A DNA stretch of 39,850 nucleotides, taken from positions 1 to 39,850 of the forward strand of contig CAZTJA010000016.1 in assembly GCA_964613745.1 (NCBI GenBank). Reading direction: 5' to 3'. Position 1 is the stretch's first letter; each line of letters begins with the position of its first letter. Under the pieces are notes generated by a model, which was not told where the DNA came from, ran no database searches, and was given only the letters and a program-made list of their open reading frames with translations. The stretch is from CAZTJA01 sp964613745 (GTDB lineage Bacteria; Desulfobacterota; Desulfomonilia; Desulfomonilales; Desulfomonilaceae). Below are positions 7,706 through 16,343 of the stretch, one piece after another. The position numbers and the translations under genes were made by a program.

Positions 7706-7953
7706 TGTACATCTCCAAAGTGGATTTCAACGTGATCGTCGGATGGCGAATCACAACATAATCCAGTAATCCGGAAAAGTGCAAAAGATTCGGTTTTAGG
7801 AAACGATTCGATCAACCACTGTGGATCTTTCCGTTGCTGGTGCTTATTGTTTACTTAGTTTTAGGATTCTGTTAAGCCTATGTAAAGCTTTCATTCAATG
7901 AAAACCGTCCACTTGGTCTGCTTTTCGACTCTCTGCCTAAATTCGATCACGGA

Positions 7954-10047
7954 TTGGAGTTGTATCTGAATCAACCCCGAGAATACGAACCGGCTTTTTC
8001 GGAAAACAAGCGGTTCAATCTACTTGCAGCTATAGTTGCAAACATTCTATTTTCGTCAGCTCTATTCGCTTTGTTTTTTGAGTGGAGTCGCTATGAGCTG
8101 ATCGTTGGAAGGGAAAACCTCGGGGGAGTTGACCAAGATATAGCGATAATTGGGATTGCCGTTTCCAAAACTCTTGTATGGTTTGTTCCTTTACTTCCCG
8201 CTTTCTTCGCTTTGACGTATCTCGATTATCACAGACTTGCCAAAGGATTATTGGGCGTGAGTTGGGTCGGTTTTTATTTTTACATGATCTCCGATCTAGC
8301 TTCTTTCGGATTCGCAGGATTTCACCTATGGGATTATGCCCCCTATTTTCATGACATAGTGAGAAGTCCCGGTAACCATATCTGGCAATGGGCCGGAGAG
8401 CGTCTGATTTTTGAAGCCGGGCTGGTGCTCATCATTTTAGCCGTGATTTGCCCAGGATGGATGAGCCTTTTCAATAGATTTACCCCCATCATAATAAAAG
8501 GGCGTCCGCGCTGGATTTACGCAATCGGGATAGCTCTGTTGCCGCTTATACTTGCATCAACTTTGCCGGTATTTGAAAACCGTCTGAAACCCCACCTGTC
8601 CGCTAGGATAATGCCCGCTTTGCCTTTTCCACCCTTGATGCACAGCTCCTTGAATTCATTTCACCAACAAATGGCATCATTGTGGGGCATTGCCGGTTGG
8701 GAGAAGATCGGCATTAGCATCGCTTCTGCATCGAATTCAGCCGAAACGACTCAATTGAGAATCTATGCGGGTTTTGACATCCCGAAAAACAAAATCGTAG
8801 ATAGGGAAGGCACGCCGGGAGAGATAGCGAGAAGCTCTGTCGGTCCCAAAATCCAAGCTTCTCTGTCCATGGTGCCCCAAAACTCTTCTAGGCAGGATTT
8901 AACGGCAATTGAGCGCGTTCGAGAAATTGTGAGTGAATCGATGATGCCCCGAAATGTGGATTCACAAACAAGAATTGAAAACAATAACTTGCCGAATGTA
9001 GTTTTGATCATATTTGAAAGCTTCCGACCTTCCGCTTTGAGCCCGGAAATTATGTCGAGACTTCATGAATGGTCGCAAACCGGCATGAGGTTTAACAATC
9101 ACTACTCCGGGTCAAATTGCTCTCACCTAGGTTTATTCTCCTTATTTTATTCCCGATCTCCATATGGATTTCATGAGGTCCTCGACAAAAAGATCCCTGC
9201 GCAGACTTTTGAAACCCTCAGAAATTCCGGTTACGAGATTCAATTCCTAACTTCTGGGGAGACAAAGGGATTTCGTCGGTTGGACGAGTTCATAAATGAG
9301 AAATCATGTGACAAAATACAAAATGTTTCTCCGAAGAAAACATTGCGGGAGCATGATTGGCCTAAAACGGACAGTAGAAAAATTGCCAGAGCAGGGGAAA
9401 TTCTGAGTTCAAGTCATGATAAACCCCAGTTCATATTCTTTTACCTCGTCTCATGCCATTATCCGTACATGTATCCGCAGGACAAGGAAGTTTATCCGGG
9501 AAATGAGGGGCTATTTCGATACCTCAGCGCACAACAAAGAATATCTAATCACCGGAATCGTTACGCCAATTCGATGCTCTTCCTCGAAGATCAGATTATG
9601 CAGATGCTCAAAAAAATTGATCCGAAGAAAACCATAGTCGCCATTACCGGAGATCACGGGGAATCAATGGGCGAGGATGGGGTGTTTACTCACGGCAGCC
9701 GCATGTCGGATGCGCAGCTTAAAGTACCTTTTGTGATGGCAGGTGCCGGAGTTCCCCAAATGTCCTTTTCGGAAAGCACGACTCACATGGATTTTCTGCC
9801 GACACTTGGGCACATTTTGAACGGCAGGAGTTTGCAATTGCACAATATTCATGGACGAGACATTCTTGCCGAGAATTTTGTCCCGGAACCCGTCAGCGTC
9901 GTTCCCGCTTGGGGTCAGGATTGGAACGGAATGCTGATCATAAATGGTGACCGCCGGTCTGCTTTCAGAGTATCCGATCAGGTTCGGTCGAAAAAGATCG
10001 AATACGCGGGGGAAGTCAACACCACCGGTACAATCACCGACCATTAA
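7954..10047 (+). CDS. YejM/PbgA-like inner-membrane protein with sulfatase-fold domain
   Basis: About 697 residues: five predicted membrane helices (near 22-44, 64-90, 98-120, 148-170, 186-205), a linker to about 345, then an alkaline-phosphatase/sulfatase-fold domain. That domain has NVVLIIFESFRPS (348-360, Glu355 at the metal-ligand position), NHYSGSNCSHLGLFSLFYS (382-400) and ITGDHGESMGEDG (564-576). The layout matches YejM/PbgA, which regulates LPS amount in Escherichia coli through LapB and FtsH, and related envelope phosphoethanolamine-type transferases. Whether this one is catalytic is unclear; Cys389 or a neighbouring Ser could be the nucleophile. The start is uncertain: no ATG or GTG precedes the first helix, and TTG at 7954 has a poor ribosome-binding site. 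Confidence 0.78.
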   Translation: MELYLNQPREYEPAFSENKRFNLLAAIVANILFSSALFALFFEWSRYELIVGRENLGGVDQDIAIIGIAVSKTLVWFVPLLPAFFALTYLDYHRLAKGLLGVSWVGFYFYMISDLASFGFAGFHLWDYAPYFHDIVRSPGNHIWQWAGERLIFEAGLVLIILAVICPGWMSLFNRFTPIIIKGRPRWIYAIGIALLPLILASTLPVFENRLKPHLSARIMPALPFPPLMHSSLNSFHQQMASLWGIAGWEKIGISIASASNSAETTQLRIYAGFDIPKNKIVDREGTPGEIARSSVGPKIQASLSMVPQNSSRQDLTAIERVREIVSESMMPRNVDSQTRIENNNLPNVVLIIFESFRPSALSPEIMSRLHEWSQTGMRFNNHYSGSNCSHLGLFSLFYSRSPYGFHEVLDKKIPAQTFETLRNSGYEIQFLTSGETKGFRRLDEFINEKSCDKIQNVSPKKTLREHDWPKTDSRKIARAGEILSSSHDKPQFIFFYLVSCHYPYMYPQDKEVYPGNEGLFRYLSAQQRISNHRNRYANSMLFLEDQIMQMLKKIDPKKTIVAITGDHGESMGEDGVFTHGSRMSDAQLKVPFVMAGAGVPQMSFSESTTHMDFLPTLGHILNGRSLQLHNIHGRDILAENFVPEPVSVVPAWGQDWNGMLIINGDRRSAFRVSDQVRSKKIEYAGEVNTTGTITDH

Positions 10048-10087
10048 GAACCAAATATTTGATATAGCTTGCCGGTATATTTAAAAC

Positions 10088-10891
10088 CTATTTGCCGGCC
10101 AACTCTTCGGCTCTAAGAGTTGCCGCTTGAATGACATCATACATAATTCCCCTGAAGCCTTCCTTTTCCAGCACGTGCAAACCAGCGGCCGTTGTCCCTC
10201 CCGGAGAAGTCACACGATCCTTCAAATCACTGAACGCTTCTCCCGTCATTGCACTCTTCGCAGCTCCGAATACGGTTTGGATTGAAAGAAGTCGTGCGGT
10301 GTTTCTGTCCAGCCCCATTCTCACTCCGGCATCGGTCATAGCTTCGAGCAATACATAAATGTAAGCGGGACCGCTTCCTGAAAGTCCTGTAACCACATTC
10401 ATCATTTTCTCTTCTATTAGGACCACCTTTCCTATGGACTCAAAAAGGTCCTCTACAAGTTTGAGATCCTCATCCGACGCATTTCCCGCTTTGCATAAAG
10501 CCGTTGCGCTCTCTCCAATGAGTGCAGCTGCATTCGGCATTGCCCTGATTAACCGAAGCGTGCGGCCGGTCCATGAAAAAATGAAATGGGACGAAATCCC
10601 TGCAGCAATTGAGATCACGAGTGATTGATTTGTGATGCAACTCGAAATAAGCGGCAAGATTTTGGAGAGAACTTGAGGTTTAACGCACAAGAATAGTGCT
10701 GAAGAGGTGCCGGCTAGATCCTCCATTGAGTCTGAAGGTTCGATACCAGTTCTCTTTGCAAGCCGCTCCAATTTTGCAGCATCCACATCGTAGGCACTTA
10801 TCGTTTTCGGCACTGCTTTTCCTGATGCGATTAGTCCGTCTATAAGGGCGGTTCCCATATTGCCTATTCCCAGAAATCCAATCCGAATCAC
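10088..10891 (-). CDS. proC: Pyrroline-5-carboxylate reductase ProC
   Basis: This protein performs the last step of proline synthesis, NAD(P)H-dependent reduction of pyrroline-5-carboxylate. The N-terminal Rossmann motif is IGFLGIGNMGTALIDGL. The C-terminal catalytic domain has VTGLSGSGPAYIYVLLEAMTDAGVR and VTSPGGTTAAGLHVLE, both hallmarks of ProC. I place the start at GTG 10891 (267 residues) because GGAG lies 6 bases upstream; an ATG at 10903 would add four residues but has no ribosome-binding site. It is convergent with the YejM-like gene and divergent from yedF. Confidence 0.93.
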   Translation of the reverse strand: MIRIGFLGIGNMGTALIDGLIASGKAVPKTISAYDVDAAKLERLAKRTGIEPSDSMEDLAGTSSALFLCVKPQVLSKILPLISSCITNQSLVISIAAGISSHFIFSWTGRTLRLIRAMPNAAALIGESATALCKAGNASDEDLKLVEDLFESIGKVVLIEEKMMNVVTGLSGSGPAYIYVLLEAMTDAGVRMGLDRNTARLLSIQTVFGAAKSAMTGEAFSDLKDRVTSPGGTTAAGLHVLEKEGFRGIMYDVIQAATLRAEELAGK

Positions 10892-10902
10892 GCTAAACTC
10901 CA

Positions 10903-10931
10903 TTGTCTTTTTAAAAGGTATTCACTATACT
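10903..10931 (+). promoter_or_regulatory. Putative promoter of yedF
   Basis: TTGTCT (10903-10908) and TATACT (10926-10931) are 17 bases apart, matching consensus in 4/6 and 5/6 positions. The yedF ATG lies 47 bases after the -10 box. It sits in the divergent gap with proC. Confidence 0.42.
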
Positions 10932-10977
10932 AGTTATCAGTCTTCCCGATATTGTCTTTCGTCATTATGAGGTAATC

Positions 10978-11607
10978 ATGAATACTCAAAATATAATAGA
11001 TGCGAGAGGGCTTTCATGCCCGCAACCGGTTCTCGAAACAAAACGCTTCGTGGATGAACACTCTACAATAAATGAGTTCAGAGTGCTTGTTGATAATTAT
11101 GTATCCAGCGAAAATGTGGGCCGATTTGCCCGGAATCATGGATTCGATGTTTCCGTCTTGGAGAATTCGAGTTCATCGTTTGAACTCATAATAAAAAAGA
11201 ATGGCCATGAACCTGGCGTTGAAATTCAGAATTCGACGAGGTCTGCCGGAGAGACGGCGTGTGCTGAAAAGGGGCACGTAATTTATCTATCCAGTAATGT
11301 GCTCGGGTCTGGAGATGATGATTTGGGCCGAAAATTGGTCAGAGGTTTCTTGCGAACTCTCATAGATATGGAGCCAAAGCCCTGGAGAATTATCTTAATA
11401 AACTCCGGTGTTAAGCTCGCAGGTGAAGATGACGAATCAATAGAAGCACTCAATTTACTGGAAGAAAAGGGGGTCGAAATACTAGCTTGTGGAACCTGCC
11501 TGGACCATTTTGGCCTGAAAGACCAACTGAAAGCGGGGAGAGTGACGAGCATGTACGAGGTCATAGAATCATTTTACTGCTCGGCAAAGGTTATATCGCC
11601 TCAGTAA
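10978..11607 (+). CDS. yedF: YedF, selenium-metabolism-associated TusA-DsrE fusion protein
   Basis: This 209-residue protein has an N-terminal TusA-like domain (1-73) with DARGLSCPQPVLETKR, the CPxP site at Cys14-Pro17, and a C-terminal DsrE-like domain (about 95-205) with VIYLSSNVLGSGDDDLG and the cysteine pair CGTC (C171, C174). That fusion and length match the family named selenium metabolism protein YedF, found mostly in bacteria that use selenium and often near selD or other sel genes. Its biochemical role is not settled; sulfur or selenium relay through the cysteines is the usual proposal. A clear GAGGT precedes the ATG. No sel gene lies in this window, so the neighbourhood itself adds nothing. 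Confidence 0.88.
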   Translation: MNTQNIIDARGLSCPQPVLETKRFVDEHSTINEFRVLVDNYVSSENVGRFARNHGFDVSVLENSSSSFELIIKKNGHEPGVEIQNSTRSAGETACAEKGHVIYLSSNVLGSGDDDLGRKLVRGFLRTLIDMEPKPWRIILINSGVKLAGEDDESIEALNLLEEKGVEILACGTCLDHFGLKDQLKAGRVTSMYEVIESFYCSAKVISPQ

Positions 11608-11611
11608 AAGA

Positions 11612-12448
11612 TCAGAGCTGAACCTCGAGACCTTCATACGCTGCATTGCAATTTGAAAACACTTCCTGGGCTTGCGATTCGATTTGTTGGACAATGCAGT
11701 CGGGATTGCCGTGATGGAATAAAAAGAGCTTCTTCACATTGGCTCTTGCTGCCAGCTTTACCGCTTCCGTCCACGTGCTGTGGCCCCATGACTGTCGGGA
11801 ATGATTGCCTCCCGTCCCGTGATATTGTTCAGGGGTGAACATACCGTCATATATTAGAACGTCACAATTTTGACACAAGTTAATCAGACCTAGGTCGTCC
11901 TCGTCGCCATGTTCCGTATCACTTGCATAAACCATAGTTTTTCCATTCTGCTCAACTCTGTACCCGAGACTTCCGCCGGGGTGATTCAGTCTATAGGTTT
12001 TGACTGTAACATCTTCTATCTGCACCGTCTGACCGGCTTCCAGTTCATGGAATCTTACTAAGGCGCTCATGTGTTCCAGAGTAATGGGAAAACAAGGATG
12101 GGCCATTTGATAACTCATAATTTTTTTCAAAGTAAGGTCAACATGAGTTCCACCATATAGGTCAAATACGTTTCCGCTTACAAATGCAGGACCGAAGAAA
12201 GGGAAACCTTGAACATGGTCCCAATGCAAATGAGAGAAGAAAATGTGAGCCTTTATCGGATTACTATGATTGGATGATGATCTTCGTATGAGATCTTCGC
12301 CGAGCTCTCTTATTCCACTGCCGGCATCGAAAATGAGTAGAGTCTCACTGCAGCGTACTTCCACGCATGCGGTATTTCCACCGTATTTGAGGGTTTGAGG
12401 TCCGGGACGGGGGAGGCTCCCATGGACACCCCAAAATTTAATCAGCAT
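11612..12448 (-). CDS. MBL-fold metal-dependent hydrolase
   Basis: This 278-residue protein starts MLIKFWGVHGSLPRPGPQT, the opening seen in a PhnP/RNase Z-like branch of metallo-beta-lactamase-fold hydrolases. The metal motif is SHLHWDHVQG (His73, His75, Asp77, His78). Further metal ligands are likely in LNHPGGSLGYRV, ASDTEHGD and FHHGNPD. No signal peptide is seen, so it should be cytoplasmic. The substrate is unknown; cyclic nucleotides, nucleic acids or phosphoesters are all possible in this branch. It ends 4 bases from the convergent yedF and has GAGG ahead of its ATG. Confidence 0.8.
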   Translation of the reverse strand: MLIKFWGVHGSLPRPGPQTLKYGGNTACVEVRCSETLLIFDAGSGIRELGEDLIRRSSSNHSNPIKAHIFFSHLHWDHVQGFPFFGPAFVSGNVFDLYGGTHVDLTLKKIMSYQMAHPCFPITLEHMSALVRFHELEAGQTVQIEDVTVKTYRLNHPGGSLGYRVEQNGKTMVYASDTEHGDEDDLGLINLCQNCDVLIYDGMFTPEQYHGTGGNHSRQSWGHSTWTEAVKLAARANVKKLFLFHHGNPDCIVQQIESQAQEVFSNCNAAYEGLEVQL

Positions 12449-12559
12449 TGAAGTCCTCTTTAGATTAGCGACAAAGAAGACAATACTTCGAATCTACATT
12501 AGATTTATCATAAGTGAATTAAAAAGGCAACAATGAGGCGGGAACCAAGGCTGTCTTAT

Positions 12560-12588
12560 TGATCAGCGGATGCCGAATCCGCTGATCA
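12560..12588. terminator. Strong inverted repeat downstream of iorB
   Basis: GATCAGCGGAT (12561-12571) and ATCCGCTGATC (12577-12587) are perfectly complementary around the 5-base loop GCCGA, with one more flanking A-T pair. It lies just beyond the iorB stop codon. There is no T-run on either side, so it may be a transcript-stabilising hairpin instead of an intrinsic terminator. Confidence 0.5.
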
Positions 12589-12600
12589 TATTGAGCGTGA

Positions 12601-13194
12601 CTAGTTCTCGGCAAGGGAACGGCCCTTGTGAAAAGCTTTGAGATTGATTTCGACGAGTTTTGGTTTCAGAGACTCCTTTAAAACCTTTTCATAAACATCA
12701 ACGGGAATATCCAGATACTTCGAGAGAATTCCTAAGAATATCACGTTGGTAACTTTCGGATTTCCCAGTTCTTCTGCGACCGCAAGTGCATTTACGATGA
12801 CTGCTTTGGGGACCTTGGACTTGATTTTTGACAAGACATCTCCGGGATAATCCTGCTTGCCGGTAAAGACGGCCGGAGGCAGAATTTTGTGGTCATTCAC
12901 TATGACCGTACCGGATTGAGACAAAAACGGAAAATACCTCAAAGTCTCGATCTGCTCAAACGAAAGCAATATATCGGCTTCACCGGTCTTGATGATAGGC
13001 GAAGAGACTTCCTTTCCAAAACGGACATGACTTGATACGGATCCACCACGCTGTGCCATTCCATGAATTTCATTCTTCTTAACATCGTAGCCGTAAGCTG
13101 CAGCCACTTTGCCGAGAACATCCGAAGCTAGTATGATGCCCTGACCGCCGACACCAACAATAAGTACATTATAGACACGGTTATTGTTGCTCAT
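12601..13194 (-). CDS. iorB: Indolepyruvate oxidoreductase subunit beta IorB
   Basis: This 197-residue protein is the gamma-domain-type subunit of the 2-oxoacid:ferredoxin oxidoreductase family. VLIVGVGGQGIILASDVLG (10-28), EIHGMAQRGGSVSSHVRFG and ADILLSFEQIETLRY are the conserved segments. With IorA it converts indolepyruvate and other arylpyruvates to aryl-acetyl-CoA and CO2, reducing ferredoxin. Its ATG shares one base with the iorA TAA, so the two are translationally coupled. Confidence 0.93.
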   Translation of the reverse strand: MSNNNRVYNVLIVGVGGQGIILASDVLGKVAAAYGYDVKKNEIHGMAQRGGSVSSHVRFGKEVSSPIIKTGEADILLSFEQIETLRYFPFLSQSGTVIVNDHKILPPAVFTGKQDYPGDVLSKIKSKVPKAVIVNALAVAEELGNPKVTNVIFLGILSKYLDIPVDVYEKVLKESLKPKLVEINLKAFHKGRSLAEN

Positions 13195-14972
13195 TATGCC
13201 TCCCGAATCGAATCAAATTTGCACACTTCCATACAGGTGCGACAGCCTACACATAATGCTTCGTTGATTCTAGAATAGCCTTTTCTCTTGTCACCTTCAG
13301 CCGGCTGCTCGATTTTAACGAACTCGAGTGCTGGGCAGCCGGTATTTATGCAACTCTTACACCCTTTGCAAAGATCTGCGTCGATTCTGAGCGGCTTATC
13401 CGGTAATATCCGATCTGCTTTCAGAAGGGCACAGGGAGCGCGAGTAATGACTACCGATGGCTCAGGAGCTTGTAGCTCTTCGGCAATGACCTGCTCAGTT
13501 TCTACAACGTTGTAGGGGTTAACAACCTTTATTCTCTTGAAGCCGAATGCCTCAGCCAATTTGACCATGTCGGCAGAAATTGTGCCGTCACCCCGCAATG
13601 TCGAACCCGTTCCGGGATGATTTTGAGCGCCGGTCATCGCCGTAGTGCGGTTATCCATAATAACTACGGTTGTTGATCCGCCGTTGTAAGCAAGTTCCAG
13701 GAGTGGAGTCATGCCGGAGTGAAAGAATGTTGAATCCCCAATGACTGCGACCGCTTTGCCTTTGGCAAGCTCGCCCAGTACTCTGTCTAAACCAGCTGCT
13801 ATGCCAATACCCGCGCCCATGCATAAACAGTTGTCCAACATTCCCAATGGCGGCAAAGCTCCAAGAGTATAACAGCCGATGTCACCGGCAACATACACCT
13901 TGTTCTTCTTGAGCGCGGTGAAAGTTGCACGATGCGGGCATCCCGGGCACATGTTCGGAGGTCGCATGGGCAATTCAAGATCTATTGATCCAATGCTTTT
14001 GGCCGAACTTGATCCTGTGAGCGCAACCTCGACTTTTTCAGGGGATAATTCGCCGCAAAGTCCCGTGAGTTCCTTGCCTTCGACTCTGATACCCATCAAG
14101 CGAATCGTGTCCTCAATGATAGGATCCAGTTCTTCAATCACAACGAGGCGCTTCACTTTTGAGGCGAATTCTCGGATAAGTTTTTCAGGAAGTGGCCAAA
14201 CCATACCAAGTTTCAGAAATGAGGCGTTCGGCATAGCTTCTTTGGCGTACTGATAGGCTACACCCGCTGCGATGATGCCGATTGAATCGTCACCCATGCT
14301 GATTTTATTGTATGGAAAGGTTTCCGCAAATTCTTGAAGGTCTTTGAGACGCTGTTCGACAACTGGATGACGTTTTCGAGCCATAGCAGGCAGCATGACG
14401 AACTTCATCGGGTCCTTTTTCAAGCCCAATTCTTTCGCGCCTTCAACGCGCGGCTTCATTTCAACCAGAGACATTGAATGCGAAACTCGAGTGCTGCTTC
14501 GAAAGATTACGGGAGTGTCAAACATTTCGCTTAAGTTCAATGCCTCGCCGATCAAATCTTTTGCTTCTTGGCTATCGGATGGCTCAAGACAGGGAACCTT
14601 TCCGAATTTTGCATAGTTCCTTGTATCTTGCTCGTTCTGTGAAGAATGCATCTCGGGGTCGTCGCACACCACTATAACGAGGCCGCCGTTCACTCCCGTA
14701 TAAGACAGGGTCATAAACGGATCTGCCGCTACATTCAGTCCAACATGTTTCATGGAAGCCATAGCGCGAGCCCCACCATACGACGCGCCTGCTGCCACTT
14801 CCAATGCAACTTTTTCGTTTGGAGCCCATCCGGCATTTATCTCCGGGTAACGTTCTCCAATGTATTCGAGAATTTCCGTGCTCGGGGTTCCCGGATACGC
14901 AGACGCCAGTCTGACTCCGTATTCGTAAGCTCCCCGTGCTATGCCTTCGTTTCCTGACATCAGCTCTTTCAC
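13194..14972 (-). CDS. iorA: Indolepyruvate ferredoxin oxidoreductase subunit alpha IorA
   Basis: This 592-residue subunit has an N-terminal pyrimidine-type domain (GNEGIARGAYE, SAYPGTPSTEI), a central TPP domain (CPGCPHRATF, GDIGCYTLG, IGDSTFFHSG, MDNRTTAMTG) and two C-terminal [4Fe-4S] motifs: C535/538/541/546 and C574/577/580/584. It oxidatively decarboxylates arylpyruvates from aromatic amino acids in the cytoplasm. The start is a GTG at 14972 with AAAGGTG 7 bases upstream. It leads an iorA-iorB operon read on the minus strand; a 470-base gene-free stretch lies upstream and probably holds the promoter. Confidence 0.95.
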   Translation of the reverse strand: MKELMSGNEGIARGAYEYGVRLASAYPGTPSTEILEYIGERYPEINAGWAPNEKVALEVAAGASYGGARAMASMKHVGLNVAADPFMTLSYTGVNGGLVIVVCDDPEMHSSQNEQDTRNYAKFGKVPCLEPSDSQEAKDLIGEALNLSEMFDTPVIFRSSTRVSHSMSLVEMKPRVEGAKELGLKKDPMKFVMLPAMARKRHPVVEQRLKDLQEFAETFPYNKISMGDDSIGIIAAGVAYQYAKEAMPNASFLKLGMVWPLPEKLIREFASKVKRLVVIEELDPIIEDTIRLMGIRVEGKELTGLCGELSPEKVEVALTGSSSAKSIGSIDLELPMRPPNMCPGCPHRATFTALKKNKVYVAGDIGCYTLGALPPLGMLDNCLCMGAGIGIAAGLDRVLGELAKGKAVAVIGDSTFFHSGMTPLLELAYNGGSTTVVIMDNRTTAMTGAQNHPGTGSTLRGDGTISADMVKLAEAFGFKRIKVVNPYNVVETEQVIAEELQAPEPSVVITRAPCALLKADRILPDKPLRIDADLCKGCKSCINTGCPALEFVKIEQPAEGDKRKGYSRINEALCVGCRTCMEVCKFDSIREA

Positions 14973-15443
14973 GGCAGTTCACCTTTCGTTAAAATGACCG
15001 AAGCGGCTCGTACGAACGGCTCCGCAAAGCATTCATTTATTTTTTTCAATTGATTACACTATGAAGTGTGCGGATGGGACAATCATTGACCATGTTAATC
15101 CGGGTTTGTTTGCGTGTCAATATTTTCATGATGAATTTCGGTATATTGAACTGGGCAGTTTGTGTTAGCTAAGCTACTGAATGCATTGCCTAATTACTAA
15201 GACGCCATGAGGACGGTTCGCAAAAAAATTCATTATTATGAATAATTTCTTACTGACATCACCGCAGGTAGAAATATACGAAGTAAGGTACTAAGATATA
15301 AGGATGATTTGTCCAGTTGATGGAAATTACAATAAAAACGGGTTGTCAGAAGGTGACTGATTTTTGAATTGCTTTTTTCAGCTTAAAATGTTAAATATAC
15401 GTCATTATTTTATACATTTTAATGCAGTTGTGTGAGAGTTACC
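14973..15443. other. Gene-free stretch upstream of divergent iorA and L,D-transpeptidase genes
   Basis: This AT-rich stretch separates divergent genes and must carry promoters for both. I see one imperfect-centred inverted repeat, ATTCAT-TATT-ATGAAT (15228-15243), that could be an operator. I found no tRNA, riboswitch or convincing -35/-10 pair. A 35-codon ORF at 15061-15168 lacks a ribosome-binding site. Confidence 0.5.
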
Positions 15444-16283
15444 ATGAGTCGCGTCATGTGTTCCATTCTGGGGATGGGGTTGCTATTGGTGTGTGCATCG
15501 TTTGACGTGTGCATCGGTGCCAATTCAGAAAACGTATTCACAGTGCCGGGGATCTATGAAGAAGCCGAACTCGCTCCGGTAAAATCCGTTGGGACAAGAT
15601 CAACCGGCGATTCCGGCATGCGTCGAGTCCAACTTGCGAAAGCGCCTTCTCTCGTCGGAAGACAGCAATTTGAAACCCACCTGAAGCCTTCGGATACATT
15701 CGATGCGGTGGGAAGGCTTCCTAAGATTGAGAGCGCACCGCTGAGGTATTTGGAAATAGAAGTTAGTCATTCGAGCCACGTTTTTAAACTCCTCGGCGTG
15801 AGTGGTGACAAGAAGGACATTATTTACGAATGTAAAATTGGTCTGGGCTCACCTGAATTCCCTACGCCGGTCGGCACCTATTTTGTCACTCACATATATG
15901 ACGACGATCCCTGGTGGATTCCGCCAAAGGACAGGGCCTGGGCTGCGGGAGACGTTCCGAGTCGAAAAGTATACGGCGGTACGATGGCACCTCTGCTGAA
16001 GAAGAGGCCGGTCCGAGCTAAAAAGGCGACACAGTCCGATTTCGAGGATCAACTGGCCGGACTGGTGCAATTGGATGATTATGGTTATCGCTTTCACGGA
16101 ACAAATGCGCCTCGCAGCATTGGCCGTAATCAATCTCATGGATGCGTTCGGATGCTTTCGGATGATGCACGAAAAGTGGCTAATCTCATAAAGGACAACG
16201 TGGGAACAGTTGACCGAAAGGAATCCGAAAACGGCACTTACGTTATATTGAAAGCACCGGTTAGACTGAACCTAGTAAAATAA
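15444..16283 (+). CDS. Exported L,D-transpeptidase (YkuD domain)
   Basis: From the ATG at 15444 the protein has 279 residues, beginning with a signal peptide (hydrophobic stretch about 6-18, cleavage likely after CIGA at 26). The YkuD domain covers about 104-275 and has the signature HGTNAPRSIGRNQSHGCVRM, with catalytic Cys234 and His232, and His218 of the HGT motif. These periplasmic enzymes form 3-3 cross-links in peptidoglycan or attach lipoproteins to it. No LysM domain is present; residues 27-100 are of unknown function. A GTG 12 bases upstream is an alternative start. A good terminator follows. Confidence 0.87.
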   Translation: MSRVMCSILGMGLLLVCASFDVCIGANSENVFTVPGIYEEAELAPVKSVGTRSTGDSGMRRVQLAKAPSLVGRQQFETHLKPSDTFDAVGRLPKIESAPLRYLEIEVSHSSHVFKLLGVSGDKKDIIYECKIGLGSPEFPTPVGTYFVTHIYDDDPWWIPPKDRAWAAGDVPSRKVYGGTMAPLLKKRPVRAKKATQSDFEDQLAGLVQLDDYGYRFHGTNAPRSIGRNQSHGCVRMLSDDARKVANLIKDNVGTVDRKESENGTYVILKAPVRLNLVK

Positions 16284-16301
16284 AATATTTTCCCAACTAC
16301 T

Positions 16302-16339
16302 AAAAAGAACGCGATTGGAATGTCCAATGCGTTCTTTTT
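16302..16339. terminator. Bidirectional intrinsic terminator
   Basis: AAAAAGAACGCGATTGGA and TCCAATGCGTTCTTTTTC form a long stem with one mismatch around a short loop, bordered by A and T runs on the two sides. It separates the convergent L,D-transpeptidase and DUF169 genes. Confidence 0.85.
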
Positions 16340-16343
16340 CTTG

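Noticed and set aside
10048..10100. Repeated TTGCCGG between the YejM-like gene and proC
   Set aside because: Two short direct copies without pairing or T-run; no terminator or repeat element supported.
15061..15168. A 35-codon ORF in the gap between iorA and the transpeptidase gene
   Set aside because: No ribosome-binding site, no recognisable domain; likely chance.
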